A model generated the notes under the pieces. It saw only the letters and a list, made by a program, of their open reading frames with translations. It was not told where the DNA came from and searched no databases. The translations under genes were made by a program, and so were the position numbers. A stretch of 64,000 nt of DNA from Nocardioides sp. Soil797 (GTDB lineage Bacteria > Actinomycetota > Actinomycetes > Propionibacteriales > Nocardioidaceae). The stretch lies in assembly GCA_001429555.1 (NCBI GenBank), contig LMSR01000018.1, positions 237,968 through 301,967 on the forward strand, read 5' to 3'. Numbering within the stretch: the stretch's first letter is position 1; each line of letters opens with the position of its first letter. This document shows positions 1 to 8,899 of this stretch, in pieces.

Positions 1-1781
1 CAGCCGAACTCCACCGCGACCTCGGCATGGACGAGCGTCCCGAGGACGACGACTTCGACGACTTCATGCTCCACATCGACGGCTGGCTGTGTGAGATCAA
101 GGACGTGCAGATCCGCGACGGGCTGCACGTGCTCGGCCAGGCGCCCGAGGGGGAGGCCAGGATCAACCTCGTGCTCGCCATCCTGCGGGCCACTCAGATC
201 TGGGGTGGCGAGCATGCCTCGCTGCCTGGGCTGCGCAGGGCGCTCGGGCTCAAGGAGGTCTCGTCGGGATCGGTCGCCGGCGAGGCACCCAGCGCCACCG
301 GCGCCGAGATCGACGCGATCGAAGCCCGGGCCAAGGCACTCGTCACCGGCATGGAGGAGTCGGGCTGGGACGTCTCAGCCGTATCGCTGGTCCTCGCGAC
401 CCACGAGGTCGAGGCCACCGCCGACCTGACCGCGATCCTCGAGTTCGCCGCCACTCAGGTGGTGCCCAGGCTGGCGCGAACCACCGACGAGCTCGACGCG
501 GTCCTGCATGCCCTCGACGGCGGCTTCATCCCGGCCGGCCCGAGCGGCTCACCGCTGCGTGGTCTGGTCAACGTGCTGCCGAGCGGCCGCAACTTCTACA
601 CCGTCGACCCGCGCGCGGTCCCGTCCCGACTGGCGTGGGAGACCGGTGTCTCGATGGCCGACTCGTTGGCCCGTCGCTACCTCACCGAGACGGGTGAGTA
701 CCCCCAGTCGGTGGGCCTCTCGATCTGGGGGACCAGCGCGATGCGCACCTCCGGCGACGACATCGCCGAGGTGCTGGCACTGATCGGCATCCGCCCCGAG
801 TGGGATGAGGCCTCCCGTCGCGTGACCGGACTCGAGCCGATCCCGTTGGCGGAGCTGGGTCGCCCGCGCATCGACGTCACCGTGCGCATCTCCGGCTTCT
901 TCCGTGACGCCTTCCCGCATGTCATCGCCATGATGGACGACGCGATCCGGATGGCTGCCGAGCTCGACGAGCCGCTGGAGCAGAACTTCGTGCGGGCCCA
1001 CGCGCAGGCCGACCTCGCCGAGCACGGCGACGTACGCCGCTCGACGACACGCATCTTCGGCTCCCGCCCGGGGGCGTACGGCGCGGGCATCCTGCAGGTG
1101 ATCGAGTCCGGCAACTGGCGCGACGACAAGGACCTGGCCGAGGTCTACACGCAGTGGGGCGGCTTCGCCTACGGCCGCGACCTCGACGGCGTCGCCGCGG
1201 GCGACGACATGACGGCCAACTACCGTCGGATCAACGTGGCGGCGAAGAACATCGACACCCGCGAGCACGACATCGCCGACTCCGACGACTACTTCCAGTA
1301 CCACGGCGGCATGATCGCCACCGTCCGTGCGCTGACCGGCAACACGCCGCGGGCGTACGTCGGAGACTCGACGACGCCGGACGCCGTGCGCACCCGGTCC
1401 CTGGCGGAGGAGACCACACGCGTCTTCCGAGCGCGGGTGGTGAACCCACGCTGGATCGGGGCGATGCAGCGTCACGGCTACAAGGGCGCCTTCGAGCTGG
1501 CCGCCACCGTCGACTACCTCTTCGGGTTCGACGCCACCGCGGGCGTCGTCCACGACTGGATGTACGACGCCCTGGCGAAGGAGTACGTCCTCGACGAGAC
1601 CAACCAGGAGTTCATGAAGGACGCCAACCCGTGGGCGTTGCGCGGCATCATCGAGCGCCTGCACGAGGCCGCCGAGCGTGACCTGTGGGAGGAGCCCGAC
1701 CCGGAGGTGATCGCCGCGATGCAGCAGGTCTACCTCGACCTCGAGGGTGACATCGAGGACCGCGGAGCCAATGGTGGCTGA
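1..1781 (+). CDS. cobN: Cobaltochelatase large subunit CobN, C-terminal part (partial)
   Basis: This is the C-terminal portion (about 590 residues) of the large subunit of aerobic cobaltochelatase, which with ATPase partner subunits inserts cobalt into hydrogenobyrinate a,c-diamide during cytoplasmic cobalamin synthesis. The frame (codons from base 3) is open to the left edge, so the true start lies outside; the family usually has about 1,200 residues, so roughly half is missing. The visible part runs unbroken to TGA and carries typical CobN C-terminal blocks, such as RISGFFRDAFPHVI near 890 and YRRINVAAKN near 1222. The ATG at 27 is internal and unlikely to be a start. The cobF start lies inside its last codons, implying translational coupling. 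Confidence 0.93.
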   Translation, partial: AELHRDLGMDERPEDDDFDDFMLHIDGWLCEIKDVQIRDGLHVLGQAPEGEARINLVLAILRATQIWGGEHASLPGLRRALGLKEVSSGSVAGEAPSATGAEIDAIEARAKALVTGMEESGWDVSAVSLVLATHEVEATADLTAILEFAATQVVPRLARTTDELDAVLHALDGGFIPAGPSGSPLRGLVNVLPSGRNFYTVDPRAVPSRLAWETGVSMADSLARRYLTETGEYPQSVGLSIWGTSAMRTSGDDIAEVLALIGIRPEWDEASRRVTGLEPIPLAELGRPRIDVTVRISGFFRDAFPHVIAMMDDAIRMAAELDEPLEQNFVRAHAQADLAEHGDVRRSTTRIFGSRPGAYGAGILQVIESGNWRDDKDLAEVYTQWGGFAYGRDLDGVAAGDDMTANYRRINVAAKNIDTREHDIADSDDYFQYHGGMIATVRALTGNTPRAYVGDSTTPDAVRTRSLAEETTRVFRARVVNPRWIGAMQRHGYKGAFELAATVDYLFGFDATAGVVHDWMYDALAKEYVLDETNQEFMKDANPWALRGIIERLHEAAERDLWEEPDPEVIAAMQQVYLDLEGDIEDRGANGG

Positions 1782-2559
1782 GGAGCGAGGGACGAGCGTC
1801 TCGAAACCACCACGTCGCATCAGGATCATCGGCATCGGTTCCGGTCACCCCGATCAGATCACCCTGGAGGCAGCGGCGGCGATCGAGTCCGTGGACTTCG
1901 TCATCGCCGCGGCCAAGTCCGCCGACGACCCACTGCTCGAGTCACGGCGCGAGATCTGCCGACGCCACGGCGCCCCCGAACTGGTCGCGGTGCCCGACCC
2001 GCCTCGTGATCGCAACGACCCGGCCGACTACACCGGCGCGGTCACGGACTGGCACGAGGCCCGCGCTGCGGCGTACGAACAGGTGCTGCTCGAGCGCGAC
2101 GGCGACGCTGCCTTCCTCGTCTGGGGCGATCCGGCCTTCTACGACTCCACCATCCGCATCGTCGAGCGCATCCTCGCGCGTGGCAACGTGGAGTTCGACT
2201 ACGACGTGCTGCCGGGCATCTCCAGCCTGCAGGTGCTGGCCGCAGCCCACCGGATCGTGATGCACGAGGTGGGCCAGCCGATCCTGGTCACCACGGGCCG
2301 CCGGTTGGCCGCGGCCGTCGAGCAAGGACACGACAACCTCGTCGTCATGCTCGACGGCGGGCTCGCCTGCTCGGCGCTCGCGGGCGAACCGCGCTGGCAC
2401 ATCTGGTGGGGCGCCAACCTCGGCACCAGCCACCAGGAGCTGGTCGCCGGCCCGCTTGCCGACGTACTGCCACAGGTCGAAGCCGCGAGGGCGCGTGCGA
2501 AGGCCGCCTCAGGGTGGGTGATGGACACCTATCTCCTGAGACGGCCCGCCGTGCGGTAG
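1771..2559 (+). CDS. cobF: Precorrin-6A synthase (deacetylating) CobF
   Basis: A SAM-dependent methyltransferase of the aerobic cobalamin pathway that methylates precorrin-5 at C-1 and releases acetate to give precorrin-6A. About 262 residues, the normal family length. The N-terminal IRIIGIGSGHPDQIT glycine motif and the later FLVWGDPAFYDST and DVLPGISSLQVL blocks are those of tetrapyrrole methylases, and the C-terminal half matches CobF rather than CobM or CobI. I chose ATG 1771, which overlaps the cobN stop by 11 bp and has a GGAG just before it; a GTG at 1747 is an in-frame alternative. The gene ends 5 bp before the convergent sugC-like gene. Confidence 0.9.
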   Translation: MVAEERGTSVSKPPRRIRIIGIGSGHPDQITLEAAAAIESVDFVIAAAKSADDPLLESRREICRRHGAPELVAVPDPPRDRNDPADYTGAVTDWHEARAAAYEQVLLERDGDAAFLVWGDPAFYDSTIRIVERILARGNVEFDYDVLPGISSLQVLAAAHRIVMHEVGQPILVTTGRRLAAAVEQGHDNLVVMLDGGLACSALAGEPRWHIWWGANLGTSHQELVAGPLADVLPQVEAARARAKAASGWVMDTYLLRRPAVR

Positions 2560-2564
2560 GGCGG

Positions 2565-3806
2565 CTACTCGCCCTCGCGCACCGTCGTGTCGCCGTCCGG
2601 CGTGCCCTGGGACACCGCGGTGTCGCCGCCTGTGGCGTCAGCACCGGCCGGCCTCTCGACGGTGAGGCTCTCACCGGTTGCCGGGTCGAAGAGGTGGATG
2701 TGGCGCGCGTCGACCCAGATGTTGGCCTCGTCGCCCTCCGCGATCGTCGAGGCCCCGTCGAGTGAGACCACCAGCTGGGTGCGCATCGACTCACCATCGA
2801 GATCCTTCTCGAGCTGGTTGAGCTGGTCCTGGACCTCGGGCGGTGCTTCGAACGGGATGTAGGCGTAGGCCTCGTTGCCCAACCACTCGACGACGTCGAC
2901 CGTGGCCCGGAAGGTCGAACCCTCCTGGGCGTCGGCCGCCACGGACGCATCCTCGAAGTGCTCGGGTCGGATGCCGGCGATCAACAGGCCCTTGCCCTGG
3001 GCCCGGTCCGCGCGCCCGGGCGGCAGGGTCACCGTGCCGAACGGCAACGACAACTGGTCGCCCTCGACCGTGGCCGGCAGGAAGTTCATCGGCGGAGAGC
3101 CGATGAACCCGGCCACGAACAGGTTGACCGGCTGCGTGTAGAGCTCTCGCGGCGTGGCCAGCTGCTGCAGGATGCCGCGCTTGAGCACGGCGACCCGGTC
3201 GCCCAGGGTCATCGCTTCAGTCTGGTCGTGGGTGACGTAGACGGTGGTGATGCCCAGGCGCTTCTGCAGCCGGGCGATCTCGGTGCGCATCTGCCCACGC
3301 AGCTTGGCATCGAGGTTCGACAGTGGCTCGTCGAAGAGGAAGGCATCGGCGTCGCGCACGATCGCGCGCCCCATCGCGACCCGTTGGCGTTGACCACCGG
3401 ACAGGTTGCTCGGCTTGCGCTCGAGGTGCTCGTCGAGCTCGAGGGTCTTCGAGGCGCCGCGCACCTTCTCGTCGATCTCATTGTTGGCCATCCCCGCCAG
3501 GCGCAACGGGAACGCGATGTTCTCGTAGACCGTGAGGTGGGGATAGAGCGCATAGTTCTGGAACACCATGGCGAGATTGCGGTCGCGCGGCGCGAGGTCG
3601 TTCACCCGCCGGTCACCGATCATCATGTCGCCGGAGGTGATGTCCTCCAGCCCGACGATCATGCGGAGCAGGGTCGACTTGCCGCACCCCGACGGCCCGA
3701 CGAGGATCATGAACTCCCCGTCGGCCACGTCGATGCTGACGTCGTTGACGGCCGGGAACCCGTCGCCGTACTGCTTGACGATGTTCTTCATGTCGATGGC
3801 AGCCAT
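2565..3806 (-). CDS. sugC: Sugar ABC transporter ATP-binding protein (SugC/UgpC/MsmK type)
   Basis: The cytoplasmic ATPase of a carbohydrate importer, about 413 residues. It has Walker A GPSGCGKST, signature LSGGQRQR, Walker B FLFDEP, the switch His in VTHDQTEAM, and a C-terminal OB-type regulatory extension typical of CUT1 ATPases. ATG 3806 is preceded by an AAGGGAT ribosome site and gives the usual N-terminus (KNIVKQYGDG). It is the last gene of a four-gene operon running leftward, 5 bp after the inner permease. The assignment to trehalose rests on the binding protein and not on this subunit, since such ATPases are often shared between transporters. Confidence 0.88.
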   Translation of the reverse strand: MAAIDMKNIVKQYGDGFPAVNDVSIDVADGEFMILVGPSGCGKSTLLRMIVGLEDITSGDMMIGDRRVNDLAPRDRNLAMVFQNYALYPHLTVYENIAFPLRLAGMANNEIDEKVRGASKTLELDEHLERKPSNLSGGQRQRVAMGRAIVRDADAFLFDEPLSNLDAKLRGQMRTEIARLQKRLGITTVYVTHDQTEAMTLGDRVAVLKRGILQQLATPRELYTQPVNLFVAGFIGSPPMNFLPATVEGDQLSLPFGTVTLPPGRADRAQGKGLLIAGIRPEHFEDASVAADAQEGSTFRATVDVVEWLGNEAYAYIPFEAPPEVQDQLNQLEKDLDGESMRTQLVVSLDGASTIAEGDEANIWVDARHIHLFDPATGESLTVERPAGADATGGDTAVSQGTPDGDTTVREGE

Positions 3807-3811
3807 CAGTG

Positions 3812-4642
3812 TTATCCCTTCACTGCGCCGGAGGTCAGACCGGCGACGATCTTGCGCTGGAACAGCAGGACGATGATCAGCACCGGAATCGTGACGATCA
3901 CTGAGGCAGTGGCCAGCAAGGAGAATGGTGGGTTGAACGGATCGGGCCCCACGAAGTAGGACATCTGTGCCGGCACGGTCCGGCTGTCGGTGGTCGAGGT
4001 CAGGGAGATGGCGAGCACGAACTCGTTCCAGGCGAAGAAGAACGTCAGGATCGCTGCCGTGAACACGCCCGGAGCAGCCAGGGGCACGATCACCTTGCGG
4101 AACGCCTGCCACGACGTCGCGCCGTCCACCTGGGCAGCCTGCTCCATCTCCCACGGGATCTCGCGGAAGAAGGCCGAGAGCGTCCAGATCGCCAGCGGCA
4201 ACGTGAAGCTCATGTAGGGGATGATCAGGCCGGGCCAGGTGTTGAACAGGTGGAACGTGCGCCACATGTCGAACAGTGGACCGACCAGGGCCACCACCGG
4301 GAACATCGCGATCGCCAGCGCGATCGAGAGCACGATCTTCTTGCCCTTGAACTCCAGGCGGGCGATGGCATACGCCGCGATGGTGGCCAACAGCACCGAC
4401 AGCACCGTGGCGATGATGGCGATCCCGAAGGAGTTGATCAGCGCCCGGGTGAAGTCGCTGTCGTCGAAGATCTTCTTGTAGTTGGCGAACGTCGCGTCCT
4501 TGGGCAGGAACTGCGGGCTGCCTGCGCTGACCTCGGCCTCAGGCTTCAGGGAGAGGGAGATGATCCACGCGACCGGCAGCAGACACCACACCATGATCAG
4601 CACGAAGCCGATCCAGTGGCCGATTCCCATCTTGCTCTTCAT
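3812..4642 (-). CDS. sugB: Sugar ABC transporter permease (SugB/MalG type)
   Basis: An inner-membrane permease of a CUT1 importer, 276 residues, with about six hydrophobic segments. The EAA loop (EQAAQVDGATSWQAFRKVIVPL) that docks onto the ATPase is intact and in its normal place in the C-terminal third. The start ATG overlaps the stop of the upstream permease (ATGA at 4642), which suggests coupled translation. Length and topology match MalG/SugB-type partners. Substrate is inferred from the operon only. Confidence 0.88.
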   Translation of the reverse strand: MKSKMGIGHWIGFVLIMVWCLLPVAWIISLSLKPEAEVSAGSPQFLPKDATFANYKKIFDDSDFTRALINSFGIAIIATVLSVLLATIAAYAIARLEFKGKKIVLSIALAIAMFPVVALVGPLFDMWRTFHLFNTWPGLIIPYMSFTLPLAIWTLSAFFREIPWEMEQAAQVDGATSWQAFRKVIVPLAAPGVFTAAILTFFFAWNEFVLAISLTSTTDSRTVPAQMSYFVGPDPFNPPFSLLATASVIVTIPVLIIVLLFQRKIVAGLTSGAVKG

Positions 4643-5589
4643 CAGCCCTCACCCCTCGCGGACGCCAGGTCGACCTTGAACAACTTCACGATGCCGAATG
4701 CCAGCACCAGCACCGAGAGGAACAACAGCACCGAGAGTGCTGAGCCCATGCCGAGTTGGAACTGCTCCACGACTTGTCGATAGGTCAGGAACGACGACGA
4801 CTCGGTGTCCTGGGCGCCGCGGGTCATGATGAAGATGTTGTCGAAGATGCGGAAGGCATCCATCGCTCGGAAGAGCACCGCCACCATGATCGCCGCCCTC
4901 ATGTTCGGCAGGATCACCTTGAACAGGCGTTGCGTCCACGTGGCGCCGTCGACCTTGGCCGCCTCGAGCATGTCGTCGGAGACCTGGGCCAACCCGGCCA
5001 GCAGGAGCAGCGCCATGAACGGGGTGGTCTTCCAGATCTCGGAGACCATGATCGCGAACATCGCGTGCCAGTGGTCGCCGTACCAGTTGGTGTTCTCGCC
5101 GATCCATGGCAGCCAGTGGAACCACGAGTTCACGAACCCGTTGTTGAGCGAGAACGCGAACTGCCAGGCGAAGGCGGAGACCACGGTGATGATGCCGTAG
5201 GGGATGAGGATCGAGGTCCTGATCACTCCGCGGGCGAAGATCACCCGGTGCATCACCATGGCGAAGGCGAAGCCGATCACCAGCTCCACCGCCACGGTGA
5301 CCACCATGATGATCAGCGTGTTGAGCATGTCCTTCCAGAACAGGCTGTCGCTCAACGCGGTCACATAGTTCTCGAGCCCGATGAACTCCTTGTCATCGGG
5401 CGCGGTGAGGCGATAGCGGAACAGCGACAGGTAGAGCGCCTGCAGCATCGGCCAGGCCGTCACCAGCAGCATCAGCACCACGGCCGGTGCCACCAGCTTC
5501 AGCCCGAGTCGGTTCTCTGCGACGGCGCGGTCACTGGCCGGGACCTTCGCCTGCTTGTGTGCCGCGGGTGCGGCTTCGGTGGCAGTCAC
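4642..5589 (-). CDS. sugA: Sugar ABC transporter permease (SugA/MalF type)
   Basis: The second permease of the same importer, 315 residues. It has a soluble basic N-terminus, about six membrane segments, and an EAA loop (EAAKVDGATWTQRLFKVILP) for contact with the ATPase. Its GTG start overlaps the TGA of the binding-protein gene by 4 bp (GTGA), and its own end overlaps the next permease, so the operon is tightly coupled. Substrate is inferred from the neighbouring LpqY-like protein. Confidence 0.88.
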   Translation of the reverse strand: MTATEAAPAAHKQAKVPASDRAVAENRLGLKLVAPAVVLMLLVTAWPMLQALYLSLFRYRLTAPDDKEFIGLENYVTALSDSLFWKDMLNTLIIMVVTVAVELVIGFAFAMVMHRVIFARGVIRTSILIPYGIITVVSAFAWQFAFSLNNGFVNSWFHWLPWIGENTNWYGDHWHAMFAIMVSEIWKTTPFMALLLLAGLAQVSDDMLEAAKVDGATWTQRLFKVILPNMRAAIMVAVLFRAMDAFRIFDNIFIMTRGAQDTESSSFLTYRQVVEQFQLGMGSALSVLLFLSVLVLAFGIVKLFKVDLASARGEG

Positions 5590-6917
5590 AGCAGCCCCTT
5601 GTTGTGCAGGATGTCGTCGATGAAGTCCTGTGACTTCTTCGGCGTGTTGTCATCGACGCCCGACGGTGGGTGCCAGGTGCTCAGGATCGAGCTGGAGATG
5701 TCACTCCAGTAGGGCGTGACCGGTCGCGGGACCGCGGCGTCCACACTCTCCTGGAAGAGCTTGAGGAGGTCGTCGGGATAGGTCGGCACCGGCTCGGCGT
5801 CCGGCTTGTCCGCCTTCTCCTTCTTCATGCGGGCCTGATCCATCTTGCGCAACTCGGTGTAGCCGGCCTCGCTGGCCGGCATGTTGCCCGAGTTGAGGCC
5901 GTAGAAGGCTTGGCTCTCGGCCGAGGTGATGCACTCCATCGCCTCGAAGGCCCAGTCCTTCTTCTCGGACTTCGAGCTGACTCCGATGCCGATGCCGCCG
6001 TACGGCGGGGTGGAGTCCTCGCCCTCGACGGTCTGCGGATACATCGCGTAGCCGATGTCCTTGTTGAAACCGGGATCGTCTCCCTCGAAGTTGTTGTAGA
6101 GGTAGGTCCAGTTGACAAGGAAGGATCCGCTCTTGCCGGCGAAGGTGGTCGCCGAGGTGCCTTCGTTGGAGACCGACAGATCGCTCGCGGCCGCCTTGGT
6201 GGCCAAGTGGCGGATCACTTCGGCCGCCTTCTTGCCGGCGTCGGAGTCAATGGTGATCTTGGCGTCCGCGCCTGCCTCCGGGTCTTCGAGCAGCTGCCCG
6301 CCCGCGCCCGAGATCAACGCGTTGATCCAGACGGTGTAGCCCTCGTACTTGTTGGCCTGGACGCCGATCTGGCCGCCGTTCTTCGAGGCCACGTCGATCA
6401 GCTCGTCCCAGGTGTGGGGCTTGCTCATGTCGATGCCGGCCTTCTCGGCGAAGCTCTTGCGGTACCACAGCACCTGGGTGTTCGACCAGAACGGCGCCAC
6501 CACCAGCTCGTCGTCCCAGGTGGCCGCCTTGGTGGCTCCTTCGAAGGACGCGTCCTTGAGTGCGGAGGCGAGGTCGTCGGGGATCTCGGCCAGGTAGCCG
6601 GCGCTGGCGAACTCGCCGGTGAACGGCGGGTCGAGGCTCATCAGGTCGATGCTGGTGTCCCCGGCCGCGAGCCGACGGATCAGCTGGACGCGTTGCTGGG
6701 TGGCGTCCTGGGGGAGCACCTGCGTCGTGATCGTGTAGTCCTTGCCCTGGCTGCACTTCTCGGCCAGGGCGGCCTGTCCGCCGGTGTCGGGGTTGATGTA
6801 CCAGACGAGTTCGTCCTTGGCGACGCCACCGCAACTGGACAGCCCAGTCGCGACCAGTGCCACCGTTGCTGCCAGTGCCAAGGCACGGCGTCTGAACGGT
6901 CGAGCGCGTGATGCCAT
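5586..6917 (-). CDS. lpqY: LpqY-like sugar-binding lipoprotein
   Basis: An extracellular solute-binding lipoprotein, about 443 residues, that delivers sugar to the permease pair. The N-terminus has a basic start, a hydrophobic core and a lipobox (LSSC) near residue 27 for lipid anchoring. Several stretches recall mycobacterial LpqY, the trehalose receptor: RVQLIRRLAAGDTSIDLMSL, NTQVLWYR, VQANKYEGYTVWINAL and AAVPRPVTPYW near the C-terminus. That comparison is from memory, so trehalose is an inference. I chose ATG 6917 because a GGGAGG ribosome site lies 4 bp upstream; the ATG at 6932 lies on the far side of that site. It is the first gene of the four-gene operon. Confidence 0.82.
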   Translation of the reverse strand: MASRARPFRRRALALAATVALVATGLSSCGGVAKDELVWYINPDTGGQAALAEKCSQGKDYTITTQVLPQDATQQRVQLIRRLAAGDTSIDLMSLDPPFTGEFASAGYLAEIPDDLASALKDASFEGATKAATWDDELVVAPFWSNTQVLWYRKSFAEKAGIDMSKPHTWDELIDVASKNGGQIGVQANKYEGYTVWINALISGAGGQLLEDPEAGADAKITIDSDAGKKAAEVIRHLATKAAASDLSVSNEGTSATTFAGKSGSFLVNWTYLYNNFEGDDPGFNKDIGYAMYPQTVEGEDSTPPYGGIGIGVSSKSEKKDWAFEAMECITSAESQAFYGLNSGNMPASEAGYTELRKMDQARMKKEKADKPDAEPVPTYPDDLLKLFQESVDAAVPRPVTPYWSDISSSILSTWHPPSGVDDNTPKKSQDFIDDILHNKGLL

Positions 6918-6946
6918 GCTGCCCTCCCTCATTGTGGTCTAGGTCA

Positions 6947-6975
6947 CGTCTAGTCCGTTTCGAGGAATTTGGCAA
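6947..6975 (-). promoter_or_regulatory. Candidate promoter of the lpqY-sugABC operon
   Basis: Read leftward, TTGCCA (6975-6970) and TAGACG (6952-6947) are separated by 17 bp, a good sigma-70-type layout about 30 bp before ATG 6917. Two CTAGAC hexamers 11 bp apart (6953-6948 and 6942-6937) overlap the -10 and could be a regulator site. Found by eye. Confidence 0.4.
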
Positions 6976-7010
6976 CCACTGCCGACGCCGGCAAAAACGT
7001 CAAGTGCCCT

Positions 7011-7922
7011 TCAGGGAGTTGGGTTCGCCCGGTCCGCCGTGCGCCGGATCGCGTCGGTGACCGACTCCCAGAGCTCGGCAGGGAGGTCATGGCCCATGCC
7101 GTCGACGAGCAGCAGCTCCGAGCCCGGGATGGAGGCGGAGGTGGCGCGCCCGCCCGAGACGTGCACCATCCGGTCGCTGAGGCCGTGGATGACCTGGGAG
7201 GGAATCGTCAACGAGTGCAGGGACCTGGAGCGGTTCGGCTGGGTCAGGATCGCCATCATGTGGCGCAGCACGCCGGACCCGTTGAGCCCACGGTCGAAGG
7301 TGTCCTCGGAGCGCTTCGTGGCTCGTTCGACCGGCTCGGGATAGCTGGGGGAGCCGATCAGCTTGGCGAAGGCGACTGCGCTGTTCACGTAGGCCTCTCG
7401 CTCGACCTGCCTGCCGGCGAGGAGTCGGGGGAGCAGCTTGGGGTCCTGCCAGCCCACCGACCGTTTGCCGGTCGTCGACATGATCGAGGTCATCGAGCGC
7501 ACCCGAGCGGCGTGCTCGATGGCCATGGTCTGCACGATCATGCCGCCCATCGAGATGCCGACCACGTGGGCCGAGTCGATGCCGAGGTGGTCGAGGAGGC
7601 CGAGGCCGTCATCAGCCATGTCGGAGAGGGAGTACGGTGCGTTGCCGCGGCCGGTGAGGAACGCGCGCACCAGGTCGGCCCGGCGGACCCGGCCCTGTTG
7701 CCTGGAGGATCGGCCGGTGTCGCGGTTGTCGTAGCGGATGACGAAGAACCCCTTGTCAGCAAGGAGATTGCAGAACTCCGCGTCCCACCAGATCATGGGT
7801 CCGCCGAGCCCCATCACCAGCAGCAGCGGGTCGGCAGAGGGGTCGCCGAAGGTCTGGTAGCAGAGCTCGACATCTGCGCTGACCGGTGCGAACAGCTCGT
7901 CGGAGACAGTCTGGTTCGTCAT
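7011..7922 (-). CDS. Alpha/beta-fold hydrolase
   Basis: A soluble alpha/beta hydrolase of about 303 residues. The nucleophile elbow is GISMGG, the oxyanion region is LLLVMGLGGPMIWW, the acid is probably in GLSDRMV, and the catalytic His is in GMGHDLP near the C-terminus. The fold and the RYDNRDTGRSS motif match esterases annotated near 3-oxoadipate enol-lactonase and AclJ-type hydrolases; the substrate is unknown. I prefer ATG 7922 over the in-frame GTG at 7937. It lies upstream of lpqY on the same strand with a 93-bp gap containing the lpqY promoter, so it is probably a separate unit. It is divergent from the next hydrolase. Confidence 0.8.
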   Translation of the reverse strand: MTNQTVSDELFAPVSADVELCYQTFGDPSADPLLLVMGLGGPMIWWDAEFCNLLADKGFFVIRYDNRDTGRSSRQQGRVRRADLVRAFLTGRGNAPYSLSDMADDGLGLLDHLGIDSAHVVGISMGGMIVQTMAIEHAARVRSMTSIMSTTGKRSVGWQDPKLLPRLLAGRQVEREAYVNSAVAFAKLIGSPSYPEPVERATKRSEDTFDRGLNGSGVLRHMMAILTQPNRSRSLHSLTIPSQVIHGLSDRMVHVSGGRATSASIPGSELLLVDGMGHDLPAELWESVTDAIRRTADRANPTP

Positions 7923-7998
7923 GAGCCCATCCAACACGATGGCTGGAAGAACTGGACAGTTGCCCAGTTCTTCGTCCCTCTGGCCCTACCGTGTCGGA

Positions 7999-8826
7999 AT
8001 GGCCAACGCACTTGCCGACTTCTTGGCTCCCGAGGGCTACCGGCAGCCGGGGATGCTCAGTCTCGCCCGCGAGCTCACCTTCTGGTCGGAGTCCGGGCGG
8101 GCGATGCTCCGCGCCGCGGCCGACAAGCGGGAGCTGCTCGGCACGCCGTACGTCTCCCGGGCGCCGGAGCGCTCGATCGAGCCGGTGCTGCTGGTTCCGG
8201 GGTTCCTGGCGGGCGACTACACGTTGCGGTTGATGGCACACACCCTGCGTCGTCACGGTTATCGCACCTACCGCTCCCAGATCAGCACCAACGTGTCCTG
8301 CCTGATGACCAACGCGGCCATGCTCGAGCGGCGTCTCGAGGCGATCGCGACGAAACGGGAGAGTCGGGTGCGCATCGTGGGCCACTCCTTGGGCGGCATG
8401 CTGGCCCGTGGTCTCGCCGTACGCCGCCCCGACCTGGTCTCCGGAATCATCACGATGGGCAGTCCCATGATGTCGCCGGGCACGTCCCACCCCCTGCTCC
8501 TGTCGGCGGCCACGGTGTTGGTGCGGCTGAGCCAACTGGGCATCCCCGGGCTGATGAACGAGTCGTGCGTCAGCGGCGACTGCGCGTTGACCGCCTGGCA
8601 GGAGTCACGTCAGCCGATTCCCGACGGGGTCGACTTCACCTGCATCTGGTCGAACGGTGACGGCCTGGTCGACCCGTCGTCGTGCGTGGACCCGTTGTCC
8701 AAGGCGATCGAGGTGCACGCCAGCCACGTCGGGATGGCGATCGATCCCCGCGTCGCCGACCACGTCGTCACCGAGCTCGCTGCCCAACGTCAGCACGCCG
8801 TTCGGCGTACCGCCCGAACTGCCTGA
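7999..8826 (+). CDS. Alpha/beta hydrolase (lipase-like)
   Basis: A hydrolase of about 275 residues with LLVPGFLAGDY at the oxyanion strand, the elbow GHSLGG (nucleophile Ser), and a candidate catalytic His in VHASHVGM near the C-terminus. Two cysteines in MNESCVSGDC may pair. No signal peptide or membrane segment is evident, so it is probably cytoplasmic. I chose ATG 7999 because upstream in-frame sequence reads through the promoter region of the divergent hydrolase. The natural substrate cannot be told from sequence. It converges on glpX across a strong hairpin. Confidence 0.78.
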   Translation: MANALADFLAPEGYRQPGMLSLARELTFWSESGRAMLRAAADKRELLGTPYVSRAPERSIEPVLLVPGFLAGDYTLRLMAHTLRRHGYRTYRSQISTNVSCLMTNAAMLERRLEAIATKRESRVRIVGHSLGGMLARGLAVRRPDLVSGIITMGSPMMSPGTSHPLLLSAATVLVRLSQLGIPGLMNESCVSGDCALTAWQESRQPIPDGVDFTCIWSNGDGLVDPSSCVDPLSKAIEVHASHVGMAIDPRVADHVVTELAAQRQHAVRRTARTA

Positions 8827-8847
8827 CCACCACGACCTTCCCCCCTG

Positions 8848-8892
8848 GAGGCGTGCGTCCTTGACGCTTCGCGCAGCGAGGACTCACGCCTC
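8848..8892. terminator. Bidirectional terminator hairpin
   Basis: Inverted repeat with 13-bp arms (8848-8860 and 8880-8892, starting GAGGCGTG and ending CACGCCTC, one mismatch) and a 19-nt loop that itself can form a short stem. It sits between the convergent hydrolase and glpX genes. No clear U-tract. Confidence 0.65.
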
Positions 8893-8899
8893 GTGGGAA

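Noticed and set aside
27..29. ATG 27 as the cobN start
   Set aside because: The frame is open upstream and the protein would be half the normal size, so this is an internal Met.
549..1835. Minus-strand frame opposite cobN
   Set aside because: Low-complexity Val/Gly/Arg translation typical of shadow frames; cobN on the plus strand is unmistakable.
6969..8660. 563-codon plus-strand frame
   Set aside because: It covers two hydrolase genes in wrong frames and has no recognisable motif.
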